Below, piece after piece: positions 11,202 through 22,154 of a DNA stretch of 64,000 nt (the stretch's first letter is position 1; every line of letters begins with the position of its first letter). The notes under the pieces are model-generated. The model did no database searches and was not told where the DNA came from. It saw nothing but the letters and a program-made list of their open reading frames with translations. The position numbers and the translations under genes are program-made. The stretch comes from Loxodes magnus (lineage: Eukaryota > Ciliophora > Karyorelictea > Loxodida > Loxodidae), in assembly GCA_946699065.1 (NCBI GenBank), contig CAMPDV010000855.1, positions 62,001 through 126,000 on the forward strand, read 5' to 3'.

Positions 11202-13040
11202 TCAAATTTGTTTGCTACCTTTCTCAACATTATGGATTATTGTCATCCTTACGAACTTCTATTTAAGTTTATTAGCCCACTGTTCTCTTATTTACGTTCC
11301 TCTAATATTTAAATATTTAAGATTTCTATAAAAAGGATATTCTTATCCCTCTTAATCACAAAGTGGAAAACCTTCCTATGTAACATCCTTTGAATATTCA
11401 AGTTCTAAAAGATTTAAACGTTTACAGTTAGTTACTATTTATACTATATCTTTAGTATTTAGTTAAATTTTATAAAAATTTAATTATTTTAATTTGTTTA
11501 TTTTAACTATTTCATCTATTCAATTCTCATCTAAAATTTAGACATATGTCAAGTCTATACTTTCTAACTCCTTACAGTTTTAACTCATAGATTGTAAAGT
11601 CTTATTTTTTATTTTCTTCATTTTACTAAGAGATAATTTAGTTAGTTTTCTACAATTCTCAAAAATATAACATAGAGTTTCATTAGTTAGTTATTAAACA
11701 GAAATAAAGGATATTTCTTTATAATTTTATCCATAATCTCCTATTTTCTTCAAAGATGTATTAGTAAGTTTATATAATTAATTTAATAAAAGAGATTTTA
11801 AATTAGGACAGTTTTACATTAAAGATATAAGATGATTATCATTAAAACTATAGCAATTATAAATCTCTATATGCTATAAGGTATTATACTACTTAGAAAA
11901 TAATTCTTATATTGTTTCTGCTTATAAGCTTGAAAAAATTGTTAAATAGCTAAGGTTTAAGTTTTTTAACTTCAATATGAATTAATCTTAAGAAATTTTT
12001 AGATAACATTAGTTAATTTTGTTTAAATTAGGACAAAAATCAATATACTTGTCCATATCTCTATTATGGTTAATATTTATTTCTTCTAGCAAGTTTCCTT
12101 TTTATTTCAAATATTATAATAACATTTCTTGATTAATTCCTTCATTAAATATAATAAGTTCCTTTAAATTTAATCCTAAACAGTAGTCTAGTAAAAACTT
12201 TCCTGTTATCTATTTCTAATTTATGTCTTAGACTTCTAAGGATTATAAATGAATCAAATTTTACAAAAAATTTAAATTTTCTTCTTAAAGATTAAAAACA
12301 ATTAAAACTAGTTTTCTTATATTTGAGCATTTTGTCATATATTCTTAAAAGGTTTTATCTAAATTATTTAGTTCAAGTAAATGAATTTCTTATACTAGTT
12401 TATATCCTTTTTGATGTATATTTAATTTTAGTACTAAGTATTTTTTTATTTCTTGTAAAATTTATTCTTAATATTTTTCTTCTTATCAATCTTAAGTATT
12501 AATATATAATTTTTTAGTATCAGATTATAATATTTGTTTGAGAGTTCAGTTTGTTTTATTTAAAACGTAGTCTTTATTACTTGAATATTATTTTATTTCT
12601 AGCTTTTTATATTAATACTTAAACTTATTATAAAATTAACTAACTTATTGTAGTCTACTGATATCTCTTTTTTTAAGAAACTAACAAATAATTTGAAAAA
12701 TATAAGAATTGGAAAATAAAGTTTGTTTACTACTTTTAAGCTGCTTAATACCTTATTATTCTTAAGTAAGTTATTGTTCTTAGTTTAAGTGTTCATGAAA
12801 TCTCTTCATTTGAAGCGTTATTTCTTAATCTTTTTAATCTTCTATTGATTCTTTTTAATTTATTTAACTAATTTTTTATTTTTAGTCTTAAGTTAAATGA
12901 CTTTATATTTGGACTGTTACTTAAGCTTCTTGGAGATGTTTATTAGATTCTTCTTATTATTGATAAGAAGAGGACTATTAGTTTGGATTATCTAGTGTAT
13001 AGTTTTAGTTACTAGTTGATTAATCAGTCCTGCTTTACAT
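11202..13040 (-). CDS. F-box/LRR protein, copy 2, intact (612 aa)
   Basis: ATG at 13040 to TGA at 11202-11204 is exactly 613 codons with TAA/TAG as Gln and TGA as Trp. Residues 1-108 are Gln/Ser-rich. Residues ~109-150 resemble an F-box (SYIFQIICQFLKKRDISRL). Residues ~200-580 hold cysteine-type LRR modules, for example CPNLKSLLLNQLYKLTNTSL near 411 and NCRKLTKLSL near 462. Proteins of this kind are usually substrate receptors of SCF ubiquitin ligases. TGA occurs inside the gene at codons 165, 185 and 507 (12546-12548, 12486-12488, 11520-11522), all conserved in the paralogues. The last ~105 codons lack TGA, and Trp588 there is TGG. No introns are seen. The domain order is clear; the substrate is unknown. 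Confidence 0.9.
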
Positions 13041-13068
13041 TTTATTATAATTTTTTATTTTATCAGAC

Positions 13069-13076
13069 TATTTATA
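13069..13076 (-). promoter_or_regulatory. TATA-like box of the LRR genes
   Basis: TATAAATA lies 29-36 bp before the ATG of copy 2. It is kept in all eight LRR copies, inside a conserved leader that begins ATAGCCGTTATTCATAA about 60 bp before the start. Upstream of that leader the paralogues carry unrelated sequences, so core promoter function must sit in this short segment. Function is inferred from position and conservation only. Confidence 0.5.
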
Positions 13077-13149
13077 CTTAGATTATGAATAACGGCTATA
13101 TTTATAAATAAAACTTAAGGTTTAAATAAGCATTATCATATTTATGTAA

Positions 13150-15000
13150 CTTAATTCAATTTACTTTTTAAATTAAATAAAAGAGCTAATTTAAATGAAA
13201 GGTGTAAATAGTCTATTTATCTTATAGCTATTCTTTATAATAAGCTAAATATTAATACTTTCTTAGTTTTTTATTAGAGAGTTATTTTATTAATATTCCT
13301 TTAGGAAATTTAAATTTTAAGCCAAGCTTATTTTTAAATTTATGAATATAGATGCTTAAAGAAATTAAATATCCTTGCTTCTCATTATTTATAATTCCAT
13401 AGGTATTACAGTGCATTTATTCAAATATATAGTGTATACATAATAGTCTCCTTAAGAAATTATAGACTATAGACGACTTACAAGTCTTTCTGAAAAGTAA
13501 ATTAAACCTTTTTTATGCATTATTTAATAAATTTTGTTCATGAAACTTCTGAAATTTATTTAGATTGAAACTTTCAGTTTGGTTTAACTAGATTATTCTA
13601 GTAAGTTAGTTGTTTAGTATATGCTTTATTATATTTTACGTATTTAGAATTCTATTAGCATTTTTCTTTGTTGACTTCTACTTTAAAACATTTTATGGAT
13701 GTAATCAATCACTAATCATGTTCATATCTATGAAAGTTTTTATTTTAGTAGCTTGTAAAATATGTTTCTTTATTTTACTTAAGCCAGAAACCAATTTTCT
13801 TCCTTGTCTAATAAAAGTTGGAAGATTAATAGTCAGATTATTTATATTGATTAGAAACTAATGATTAATATGTGAAAATAGATAAGCTACTACTGATGAA
13901 GCATTTTTTGCTTAGACTTTTTTAAGCTTTATGTCTGTTATATTCATAATTTAATATTCCTATTTTAGTTATACTATTTCATCTTCATACTTATACTTAG
14001 AAAGTTCTAATATATTTTTAGAGTTTTGAAATAGAATAAAAATATGATAATACTAACTTACTAAAAGCTTTTTTAAAGTAATCAGTTCTTTAGAGAACAA
14101 ATTTGTGAAATGCTTTATTATATAATTTAATTTAAATAGGGTGGACCTTGCCTCTAAAGGTTACAAGAAGAATTTCCCAAAGATGAACTAAACTCAGAAG
14201 TAAGCTTTCTTAGTGTTGGACCAGAATAATCTCCTCATCATGGGTTGGGAATCTACTTGTAATCGTCTGCTGGCGTCTTGTGCTTTTGAGAATTATAACC
14301 CCAACCTTCCCCGTATTTAAAAGAGAAATGCTATGGGAATATTGGGATTAAAAAGAAACTTAAAAATTGATTTTTTAAAGAGATGCACCCTATTGAAGGG
14401 CTACGCACTCTATAATAACATTTTTTTCATATTTAAGCATGCAATTTCTAGACTCTTAATTACTGAGTTTTTATTCCTTTTAAGTTAGATTTTTTTGCTT
14501 CTTTTTTGATTTTGAAATCTTTAATTTATTAAATTAATTTCTTAACACTATGAAGAAATAAATTTCTGAAATTTAATATTTGATTTATATATAGAAATAT
14601 TATATCTTACAAGTTTACTTAATCTATCTTTTTCGCAGATTTGCCAGCATTTATCATTGATTTTTCCTTTTATCTTACCCCTATCTAAAACTTAATATCA
14701 ACATTTAAGCTGCCTGAATTCTTTTTAATCAGCTAACTTTTTTTCTTACTGATTTTTGACCTTCCCATAGTTTAATTTAAATTCAAGAAGAATTTCGATA
14801 ATTTTATTCGTTTTCTTTCTTATAAAAATAATTCTTATTGCTATTACTATCAAGAGTAAAATCTCTTGGAATAAATGATAGAAATTACTCCTATATTCCA
14901 TTTCTCAAACCCTACAACTACATACTTAACTTCTTTCTCTTCTATTAATCTATTAGCTAATTTTCTTTTTTCTAGCCCTTTTATTGAATAAGGACTCTAG
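13150..15000 (-). pseudogene. Second, broken copy of the WD40-type gene C-terminal region
   Basis: 13370-13620 translates in frame with the 3' part of the gene at 4250-7480, including TGA at the same Trp positions and a shared TGG. 14690-14960 matches 4615-4860 of the first copy (VCSCRVWEMEYRSNFYHLF), then a one-base deletion shifts frame. Between them lie about 1.07 kb absent from copy 1: an unassigned coding-like minus-strand stretch (13620-14120) and a SINE (14128-14420). It is therefore a disrupted paralogue. The plus-strand open frame at 13610-13861 is an antisense shadow. Confidence 0.5.
14128..14420 (+). mobile_element. SINE family 1a
   Basis: A GC-rich island starting at TTTAAATAGGG and ending in the family hairpin. 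Here the stem reads AGAG-TGC-CCCT, loop, AGGG-GCA-CTCT, with small bulges. The central block CATCATGGGTTGG...TGTGCTTT is shared with the copy at 37372 and, more distantly, with family 1b at 26376 and 61376. Its position inside the WD40-type gene copy argues for insertion. Clear target duplications were not found. Confidence 0.65.
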
Positions 15001-15242
15001 CTATAAACATTATGATTGCTCAATCTATGAAATACTTTTTTTAATCTATTTCTTAGTAATTCATAGTTATTATATAGGTCTTCTTTATAGAAATATTGAA
15101 GGATAAGAAGCAGTTACATAAATTTCTATATAATTTTAGTTCTAATTTTTATAATAAAGTATAATTTTAATTAGCTTTTAAATGCTTACAAATAGAATTC
15201 TTTTTAATTTAATATACAGATAGCTTAACTATCTAAAGACAA

Positions 15243-16137
15243 ATGAAAGAGTTAGAAAAGTAATAGATAGAGAATAGAATTCTACTGTTTTAATAAAACC
15301 TAATGATGGAAATTGACTCTAATTATTCAGATCAGGATATAATGAATTAATTGGAAGAAGAATTAGAATAAGTGGAAGAAAATGAGAAGATTCTGATCAG
15401 ATAAGATACTTTCCAAGAATATTTTTACTTTTGATTATCTCTTAATTTGTGGTCAACTTATCAATGGTGAAACCACATAAATTAATTAATTAATTCATAT
15501 TAAAATATTAAAATTTTATATAAAGCTTAATTAAATCAAAAACTTAACTAAAGAATAATAAAAATAATTTGAAATTAAAAAAATAAAAAATATTTCTCAA
15601 ATTATTAAAAACTATATATTTTTCACATTAAAATAGTAAATCAAAATATTGAAATAAAAGTAAATTTCTCTAAAAATACGAAAAAGATATAAGAAAAAGA
15701 TAAAGATTAAATAGGCTTTTAATAATTTACATCTTTTTACCTTAATTTATTAATTAAGATTAGAAGCTTTCAATAATTTTAAATAAGAAAATGCGAAATT
15801 AGAAAATTAAAAATATTTAACTAAAATTATATCAATTAATTTCCAAAAAACAAATTAGAATACATCGATCTCAAATTAAATTTTTCCATAAGATGTTGCT
15901 TAAGGAGATTAGAATTATTCGAATTAGAAAAAGACTAATAATAAGAAAGTTCTGAGACTATGGGCAAAGAAGCGAAAGAGCAAGATAAAGATGAAGAGAA
16001 TGATGAAAATGAGGAAGGAAAAGAAGAGCAAGAAGAAAAATATGAACAAGTGGGAGATTAGAATGAATAAATTGATGACAAAGATGATATAGCTGAAGAA
16101 GAAGATGAAGTAGAAAGTTTTTAATTTTAAATAACAT
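15243..16137 (+). CDS. Hypothetical protein with acidic C-terminal tail (~298 aa)
   Basis: From ATG 15243 one frame stays open through two protein-like ends. The N-terminus (MKELEKQQIENRILLFQQNL, then a Glu-rich helix) and the tail (repeated E/D/K/Q from about 15960) are in the same frame, 612 bases apart at the points checked. The middle (15480-15840) is low-complexity A+T. Internal TGA codons fall in FYFW, QWWN and IIWN contexts. No clear stop was found before the E2 insertion, so the end given is where the acidic tail fades. No family was recognised. The antisense Leu/His-rich open frame at 15958-16167 is a shadow of the acidic tail. Confidence 0.5.
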
Positions 16138-16229
16138 AGTTATAAATTCATTAAATCTACAATTCATAAAAAAGTGTTATAATTATAAATAATTAGCAAA
16201 AATTAAATAATTAAATTTTAATATATATA

Positions 16230-17090
16230 TTCTATTTGGTTTATAATAATAATAATAAACTTAATTAAAGTGTTTGTGGCTTTGAGGTATCTCAACCTCA
16301 TTTCCACTGACATCCAGTGATCGCTCCTGGATGCTTAAAATAAAAGTTTGGGTCACCCAGTTTTTTCGGAGTTCTGGAACTCGAATGGAAAATTCGTCTT
16401 CTGTAAATTCTTTCTTCCATCGTCACATAAATTCTTTTTAATTCTCTTCAGACTTCTTCGCTATTTATCTTCATCTTTTCCTTGTATATCTTGCAACTCT
16501 TGAATCTATGGAATCTCGATTAGCACAGGTAACATCTCTTGAGAATCCTTTTAATATTGGTTGGTTTTATTTGCCTATCGTCTTCTACTTCCTTTTTTTT
16601 CTTAAATTAGAGGTTCTATTCATTTTTGTCCAAGATGCTATAATTTGATTTCTTATTTGACTAATCTTTCTTCAGTATTTTAACCTTTTTCTAATAATTT
16701 TTTGTTTTCTTATCTTAATATTTTTACTTCTTCTTACAGAATACGTACATATTTCAAAATATATACAATTAATAATTATTCTTCATTTGTCTGTTCTTGG
16801 ATCGGTTTTGGGTTCTCTTATTTCCTATAGTTACTCAGTCTCAGTTTAGGAAGAAAGTCAATATTTTATTATTAGTTTTATTCTGTTTATGCCTATTTAA
16901 GTTCTTATTTTATTTAAGATTGTCTTAAATTTTCAACTATTGGAGGTTATTAAGATTAAGAAGATTATTATTTTATTAAAGAAGACGTGATGGATGAAGA
17001 ATTAGAAGTCTCTGGTTTTTGCTCTTTTATCTATGGAGCCTGCAAAAAACCCTTCTTGAGACCTTCTGCCATTTTTTTATTAATATATAT
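16230..17090 (-). mobile_element. ORF1-only retroelement E2
   Basis: The element runs on the minus strand from just before the ATG at 17072 to a (TTA)n tail at 16240-16256. Just before the tail is the block GAGGTTGAGATACCTC, which can fold into a short hairpin. Flanks share TTAATATATAT on both sides, a likely but not clean target duplication. Size and layout match E1, E4 and E5. Confidence 0.7.
16245..17072 (-). pseudogene. ORF1-like zinc-knuckle protein of E2
   Basis: The N-terminus MAEGLKKGFLQAP leads into a Ser/Gln-rich segment and a coiled-coil-like stretch (LQEEVKILRQENKKLLEKG). After a shift at an A8 run, a perfect CCHC knuckle follows (CYLCQSRFHRFKSC, C-x2-C-x4-H-x4-C). Then comes a basic region and a C-terminal domain (LGDPNFYFKHPGAITGCQW) homologous to E1. 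CCHC proteins of this layout are typical LINE ORF1 nucleic-acid chaperones. A single one-base change at the homopolymer would make the whole frame open, so this may be an intact gene with an assembly error. Confidence 0.7.
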
Positions 17091-17620
17091 TTTTAATATC
17101 TTATAAATTAACTATTTTAGGTTAATTATATCTTAATTATTTTCAATTTAATTTAATTAAATCTATAAATAATAGTTATTAAATATAACAAATTTATATC
17201 TATAAATTAATTCTAAAATAAATATAACTATTGCATTTAACTAAAGTACCTAAATATTATTATCTTTAATATACAACTATTAACTTACTACTAAATCAAC
17301 TACTATCTCATTCAAAAATAATCTACATTATATATAATTATTAGTTTTATTTTAGTGCTTAATATATATAAGTATAAATCAGATTAATGTTAGAAAAATA
17401 AAATTTATTCTTACAAGTTTTCGTAGGATAAACTATTTTTGGTACCATATTTTTTATTTACTAACCTTTAAAAATTTTAGTTTTAATAAAAAAGATATAA
17501 ATCAAAAAAATATTTTAATTAGCTTTTTAAAAATAATTTTAGATATTTTTAGAATAGTAAATATATCATTTTTAATTAAATATTTTAATTTAAGTTTATT
17601 GTTATTTAGAAATTTTTCAT
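17091..17620. other. A+T-rich spacer after LRR copy 3
   Basis: No feature was recognised. Unlike other LRR copies, homology to the family stops exactly at the terminal TGA of copy 3, and the common downstream block is missing. Confidence 0.5.
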
Positions 17621-19444
17621 TCAAAATTATTTGTTATCTTTCTCAATATTATGGAATATTGCCATCCTTACGAACTTCTATTTAAGTTAATTAGCCCACT
17701 ATTCTCTTATTTACGTTCCTCTAATATTTAAATATTTAAGATTTCTATAGAAAGGAAATTCTTATCCTTCTTAATCACAAAATAGAAAACCTTCCTATGT
17801 AACATCTTTTGAATATTACAATTTTAGAACTTTCAATTATTTATATTTAGTTACAATTTGTAAGATTTCTTTATTAGTAAGCTTACTTCCTTAAAAACTT
17901 AATTTTTTTAATTTATTTATTTAAACTATTTCATCTATTCAGTTTTTATCTATGAATAAGCAATAATCCAAATCTAAACTTTCTAATTATAAACAATTTT
18001 AACTCATAGATTGTAAAGTCTTATTTTTTAGTTTTTTCATTCCTTGAAGAGATAATTTAGTTAGTTTTCTACACTTCTCAAATATATATTGTAGAGTTTT
18101 ATTAGAAAGTTATTTAACATGACTAAGAGATATTTATTCATAGCTTTATCCATAATTTCCAATCTTTTTCAAAGCACTATTAGTAAGTTAATACAATAGA
18201 GTAAATGTAAGACATTTCAAGTTAGGAGAGTTTTATATTAAAGATATTAGGTGATTATCATTAAAATTATAGCAATCATTAATCTCTATATATTATAAAT
18301 TATTTTACTACTTAGAAAATAATTTTTATACTACTTCTGCTTATAAACTTTGAGATTACATAAGTTTTAAATGGATAAGATCAAAGTTTCTTATCTTCAG
18401 TATGAATTATTCTAATTAATTTTATACTTTATAAGAGTCAATTTTGTTTAAATTAGGACATAAATCAATATAACTATCCATATTTTCATTTTAGTTTATA
18501 TTTGCTTCCTCTAATGAATTTCCTTTTTTTCTATAAATATTGCAATAAAATTTCTTGATTAAGTCCTTTACTAAATATTTTTAGTACCTTTAAATTAAAC
18601 TCTTAACAGTATTCTTATAAAAATTTTCCTGTTACCTAATTATTATTTGATACTGTGATATGCAAAACTTGTAAATGAGTCAATTTTTATAAAAAGTTCA
18701 AATTTTCTTCTTATGAAAAGTTAGTCACTAAAGTTAATTTGTTTATATTTATACATTTTGATATATAATCTTAAATAACTTTATCTACGTTTGTTAATCC
18801 AAGTAATTGAATTTCTTAAACTAGTTAATATCCTTTTTGGTTAGATTTAATTTTAGTTGTAATTATTTTTAAAATTCTTGCTAAATTTATTCTTCCAATT
18901 TTTCTCTATTTCAATCGTAAGTATTGATATATAAAATTTTAGTATCTGACTATAAAATTTGCTTAAGGGTTCAATTTATTTTACTTTAAACATAGTCATA
19001 ATTACTTGAATATTTCTTTATTTCTAACTTTTGAAATTAATATTTGAACTTATTAAGGAACAAGCAAACCTATTGTAATCTACAGATTTCTCTATTTTTG
19101 AGGAACTAGCAAATATACTAAAGAATATAAGAATTGGAAATTAAACTCTATTTACTACTTTTAATCAATTTAGCATTTTATTATTCTTAAGAAACAACTT
19201 CTTTGTTTAAATTTTAATGAAATCTTTTTATTGGAAGTGTTATTTCTTAAATTTATTAATCTTCTGTATATATTTCTTAATTTATTTAACTGTTCTATTA
19301 TTTTTAGTCTTTTGTTATTTGAGTGTTTATTTAAATTTCTTGGATATTAGACTCTTCTTATTATTGAAAAGAAGAGGACTATTAGTTTGGATTATCTAGT
19401 GTATAGTTTTAGTTACTAGTTGATTAATCAGTCCCACTTTACAT
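17621..19444 (-). CDS. F-box/LRR protein, copy 3, intact and most diverged (607 aa)
   Basis: ATG at 19444 to TGA at 17621-17623 is 608 codons, five fewer than copies 2, 4 and 8, from in-frame length changes. In-frame TGA at codons 158, 178 and 502 corresponds exactly to codons 165, 185 and 507 of copy 2. The codons around them differ mainly at third positions: AAC TGA ACT CTC AAA in copy 2 is AAT TGA ACC CTT AAG here. This is the strongest sign of protein-level constraint across a TGA. The domain layout is as in copy 2. The plus-strand open frame at 19217-19399 is antisense. Confidence 0.85.
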
Positions 19445-20902
19445 TTTATTATAATTTTTGATTTTATTAGACTATTTATACTTAATTTATAGGGCTATAT
19501 TTATAAATAAAAGGTTTAAATAAGCATTATCATATTCTAAATTTGTAAATGAAATGAATAATTAAAAATAAGCTAAAAAATGAAGTATAAATAGGTAAAT
19601 AACTATATTTAGGTTATAGATATTGTTAATAAGATGTTAAATAGGTATATTTAATAATTTTTATTAGTATGTTTTTATAATTGCTTAAATTTGATTTGTA
19701 GCTAATTTTTAAATGATAATAAATATAAATGATAAGAAAAAAGGAATTATTAGATTATTATTTAAAATATAATATTTTAATAATTATCTTGTAAATAAAA
19801 ATATCTGCATATAATTATTGTGTAATTATATCATATTCATTATTAAATATATAGATAAAAGGCATATTACCATTACTTTACTAATTATTATATAACAATA
19901 CCTTCCAATATTACCCACATTCAATATCTATGCTACTACTAAACTATTAATATTATATTTCTTTAATTTTATTATAATTCAAGCTTTAAGTTCAAATAAA
20001 GTAGCTTATTATACTACATTTTAGTTATTTAAGATAGTTATTAATACAATATATTTAAATAGTAACTACAATAATATTGATGGGATTATTAGTATAATTG
20101 AAGTTTTAGAGATTAATGAGTTTTTAGTTTAATTTTAAATAAAGAGTATAATAATCTAATCCTTCTAAAAGAATAACTTTTAAATTTAAGGAGAAATAAC
20201 CTGAAAATGAAAAAAAACGCGATAAAATAAGTAAATTCCTTCATCTAAAATAATGAAATAATCGTATCTATCGAGATCAGAAAACATAAGATTGAGCTAA
20301 TTGAAAGATTAAAAATCCAACTAAACTAAATGAAATAACTATGTTGATTATTAAATTTTAAGTTAATAGTTCTTAAAATCTAATTATTATTAACGTATTT
20401 AATAAATCTATTAGAATACAAACTAGAAAATTGCTAATTTAAACAAGTTATATGTTATCAATCTCTAAATAGTATGCTTTCAATTAAGTTCTTTATTTTT
20501 TGTAAAAAGTGAAACTTAAATTTATTTAAGATATTAATTTCTTATTTAAGAATATCTTATATGATAACTACATAAGAAATTTAGACCAAATTAAAATAAC
20601 TTAGTTTCATATTATAATAAGAGATATTTTCATTTAAACTTATTAGATATAATGCATAATTATAGCATCCTTTTAAATTATTTATTAACCTAAACTTATC
20701 ATTTATTGTTTCCAAACTATTCATTTCTCGTCAATTCTTTACTAAACTTCTTTATTATATAATCTATCTGCTTTCATTTTTATCATTTTCATTCTAAGAA
20801 CATAATTTAAATATTATCAACTAAATAATTATATAAAATAATGCTTTAATATCAAAAGCTAAATCCTTTATTTATTATGTTTTAAAATTAATATTTCATT
20901 AA
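19445..20902. repeat. Upstream and downstream spacers between LRR copies 3 and 4
   Basis: 19445-19550 is a short remnant of the WD40-type upstream block. 19550-20080 resembles 55710-56220. From about 20350 it is the LRR downstream spacer, cut at 20902 by element E3. No gene was recognised. Confidence 0.5.
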
Positions 20903-21949
20903 ATCATTAAAATAACTGTTCGCTTTCCGACTTAATTGAAGTTTTAAATGTATAAAATCTCCTTTCCTGCATGTTCGTTCCTTGTGCTCTTTTTCCTGGA
21001 CTTTTATCTTTTTAATAGTCTGAGTTAAGAATTTTTTTTCCAGATTTTCCCATTTCCCGATGGGAAGAATTCCGTCGCTCGTCATTTCAGTTGCTAATAG
21101 TTAATATTACTCCAAATATTCATTCTTATTCTTTTCTATTGGGGACATTTTCGCCATAGATGTCAAGTGCTGTTGTAAATGTAACATCTTTTCCTTGCTC
21201 TAGGAAATATCTTTTCTTGTTTCTCTATTTCCATTGGAATTCCTTAAGAAGGCTTCTACAGATTTTCTTCTATTAATTTAAGTCTGGAATCTAATTTTAC
21301 TCAGTTTTTCTCGTCTTGCTCTTGCATTACTCAAATATCATTCTCTAAATTTTAAATTGACTCATAGACTCCGACTTTAGCTCTTCGGTCTACCATGTGG
21401 ACTTCGTCATCATCTTCATGGTTTATCAGATCCTGACTTATTGTAAACATCTCTACCTTCTGGGAGTTTAATTCCTCTTCGAGTTTTTTTATGTTTCTAA
21501 TAAGTAGATGAATCAGCTGCTTCATCTACTAAGAGTCCATTTGTTCTATTTCGCTGTTGTCTAAATCAAAGGTAATAGGATCTATATTAAATTATCGTAC
21601 TTTACCTTCTTCGTTTATTTTTTATTTCTTCGTTATTATTTTTATCGATTCAGTTTAGTGGTCTCTTTTTTCAGTTTTCAATGGAGGCGTTGAGAGCTGT
21701 GTCAACTTTTCTTTTCTGAATTTTTGTCTCAGTTCCTTCTTGTCCTTTGATGGAAGAAGTTCGCTTTATTTTAATTTGTAGGATTTAGTATTTTTTATTA
21801 GTTCTTCTAATTTATTTTGTTGTTCTGGTTATTTTTATTAAGAAGAGCGTTAAGTTGAAGAAGACGTGGTGAGAATATTTGCTTCTGGCTTTCTCATCTG
21901 TTCTGAGGAGGCGGTAAAAAACCCTTCTTGAAGCCAGCCATTTTATATT
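20903..21949 (-). mobile_element. ORF1-only retroelement E3, near-perfect 15-bp TSD
   Basis: A 1,047-bp insertion in the spacer of LRR copy 4. Flanks are ATTAATATTTCATTA (20888-20902) and ATTAATTTTTCATTA (21950-21964), differing at one base. Spacers at 10985, 29970 and 49840 lack the insert. It has no (TTA)n tail and ends soon after the last coding-like codons. It is the largest member of the set. Confidence 0.8.
20905..21941 (-). pseudogene. ORF1-like zinc-knuckle protein of E3 (~340 codons)
   Basis: The N-terminus MAGFKKGFF is followed, after a shift in a T6 run, by about 250 continuous residues: a Ser/Gln-rich part, a helical/coiled part (EQMDSQQMKQLIHLLIRNI), KLDS, and PMEIEKQEK. Then comes a CCHC-like knuckle C-Y-I-Y-x4-H-L-W-R-K-C with the second Cys as Tyr. 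A second shift at a C4 run leads to a basic C-terminus (GILPIGKWENLEKKF). Trp in HLWRKC is TGG here, while the aligned Trp in E7 is TGA. Both shifts lie in homopolymers. Confidence 0.7.
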
Positions 21950-22154
21950 ATTAATTTTTCATTAGTTATTTATTTATATATAATAACTGAAATGCCATTT
22001 ATTATCACTTTATTCTACTTATTTTATAAACAATTTATGTAAAATTTATAATATATAAAAGGTATCTTAATAAACTATTTTAAGTAATTTATTTATTTAA
22101 CATAAATTATTTATTAAAATATAAAATTAAATTCTTAATGTTTTTTACTTTCTT

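Noticed and set aside
12540..12550. TGA sites as tiny introns
   Set aside because: The flanking codons keep frame with silent changes, and no GT...AG pair brackets the TGA positions.
11202..13040. Tetrahymena-type code with TGA as the only stop (germline pseudogenes)
   Set aside because: TGA is kept at the same three codons in four full-length paralogues with silent changes around it. Dead genes would not conserve frame and TGA together.
11202..13040. TGA as Cys (Euplotes-type) or Gly
   Set aside because: TAA and TAG clearly read as Gln, unlike Euplotes. TGA aligns with TGG at homologous sites and with the conserved Trp of LINE RTs.
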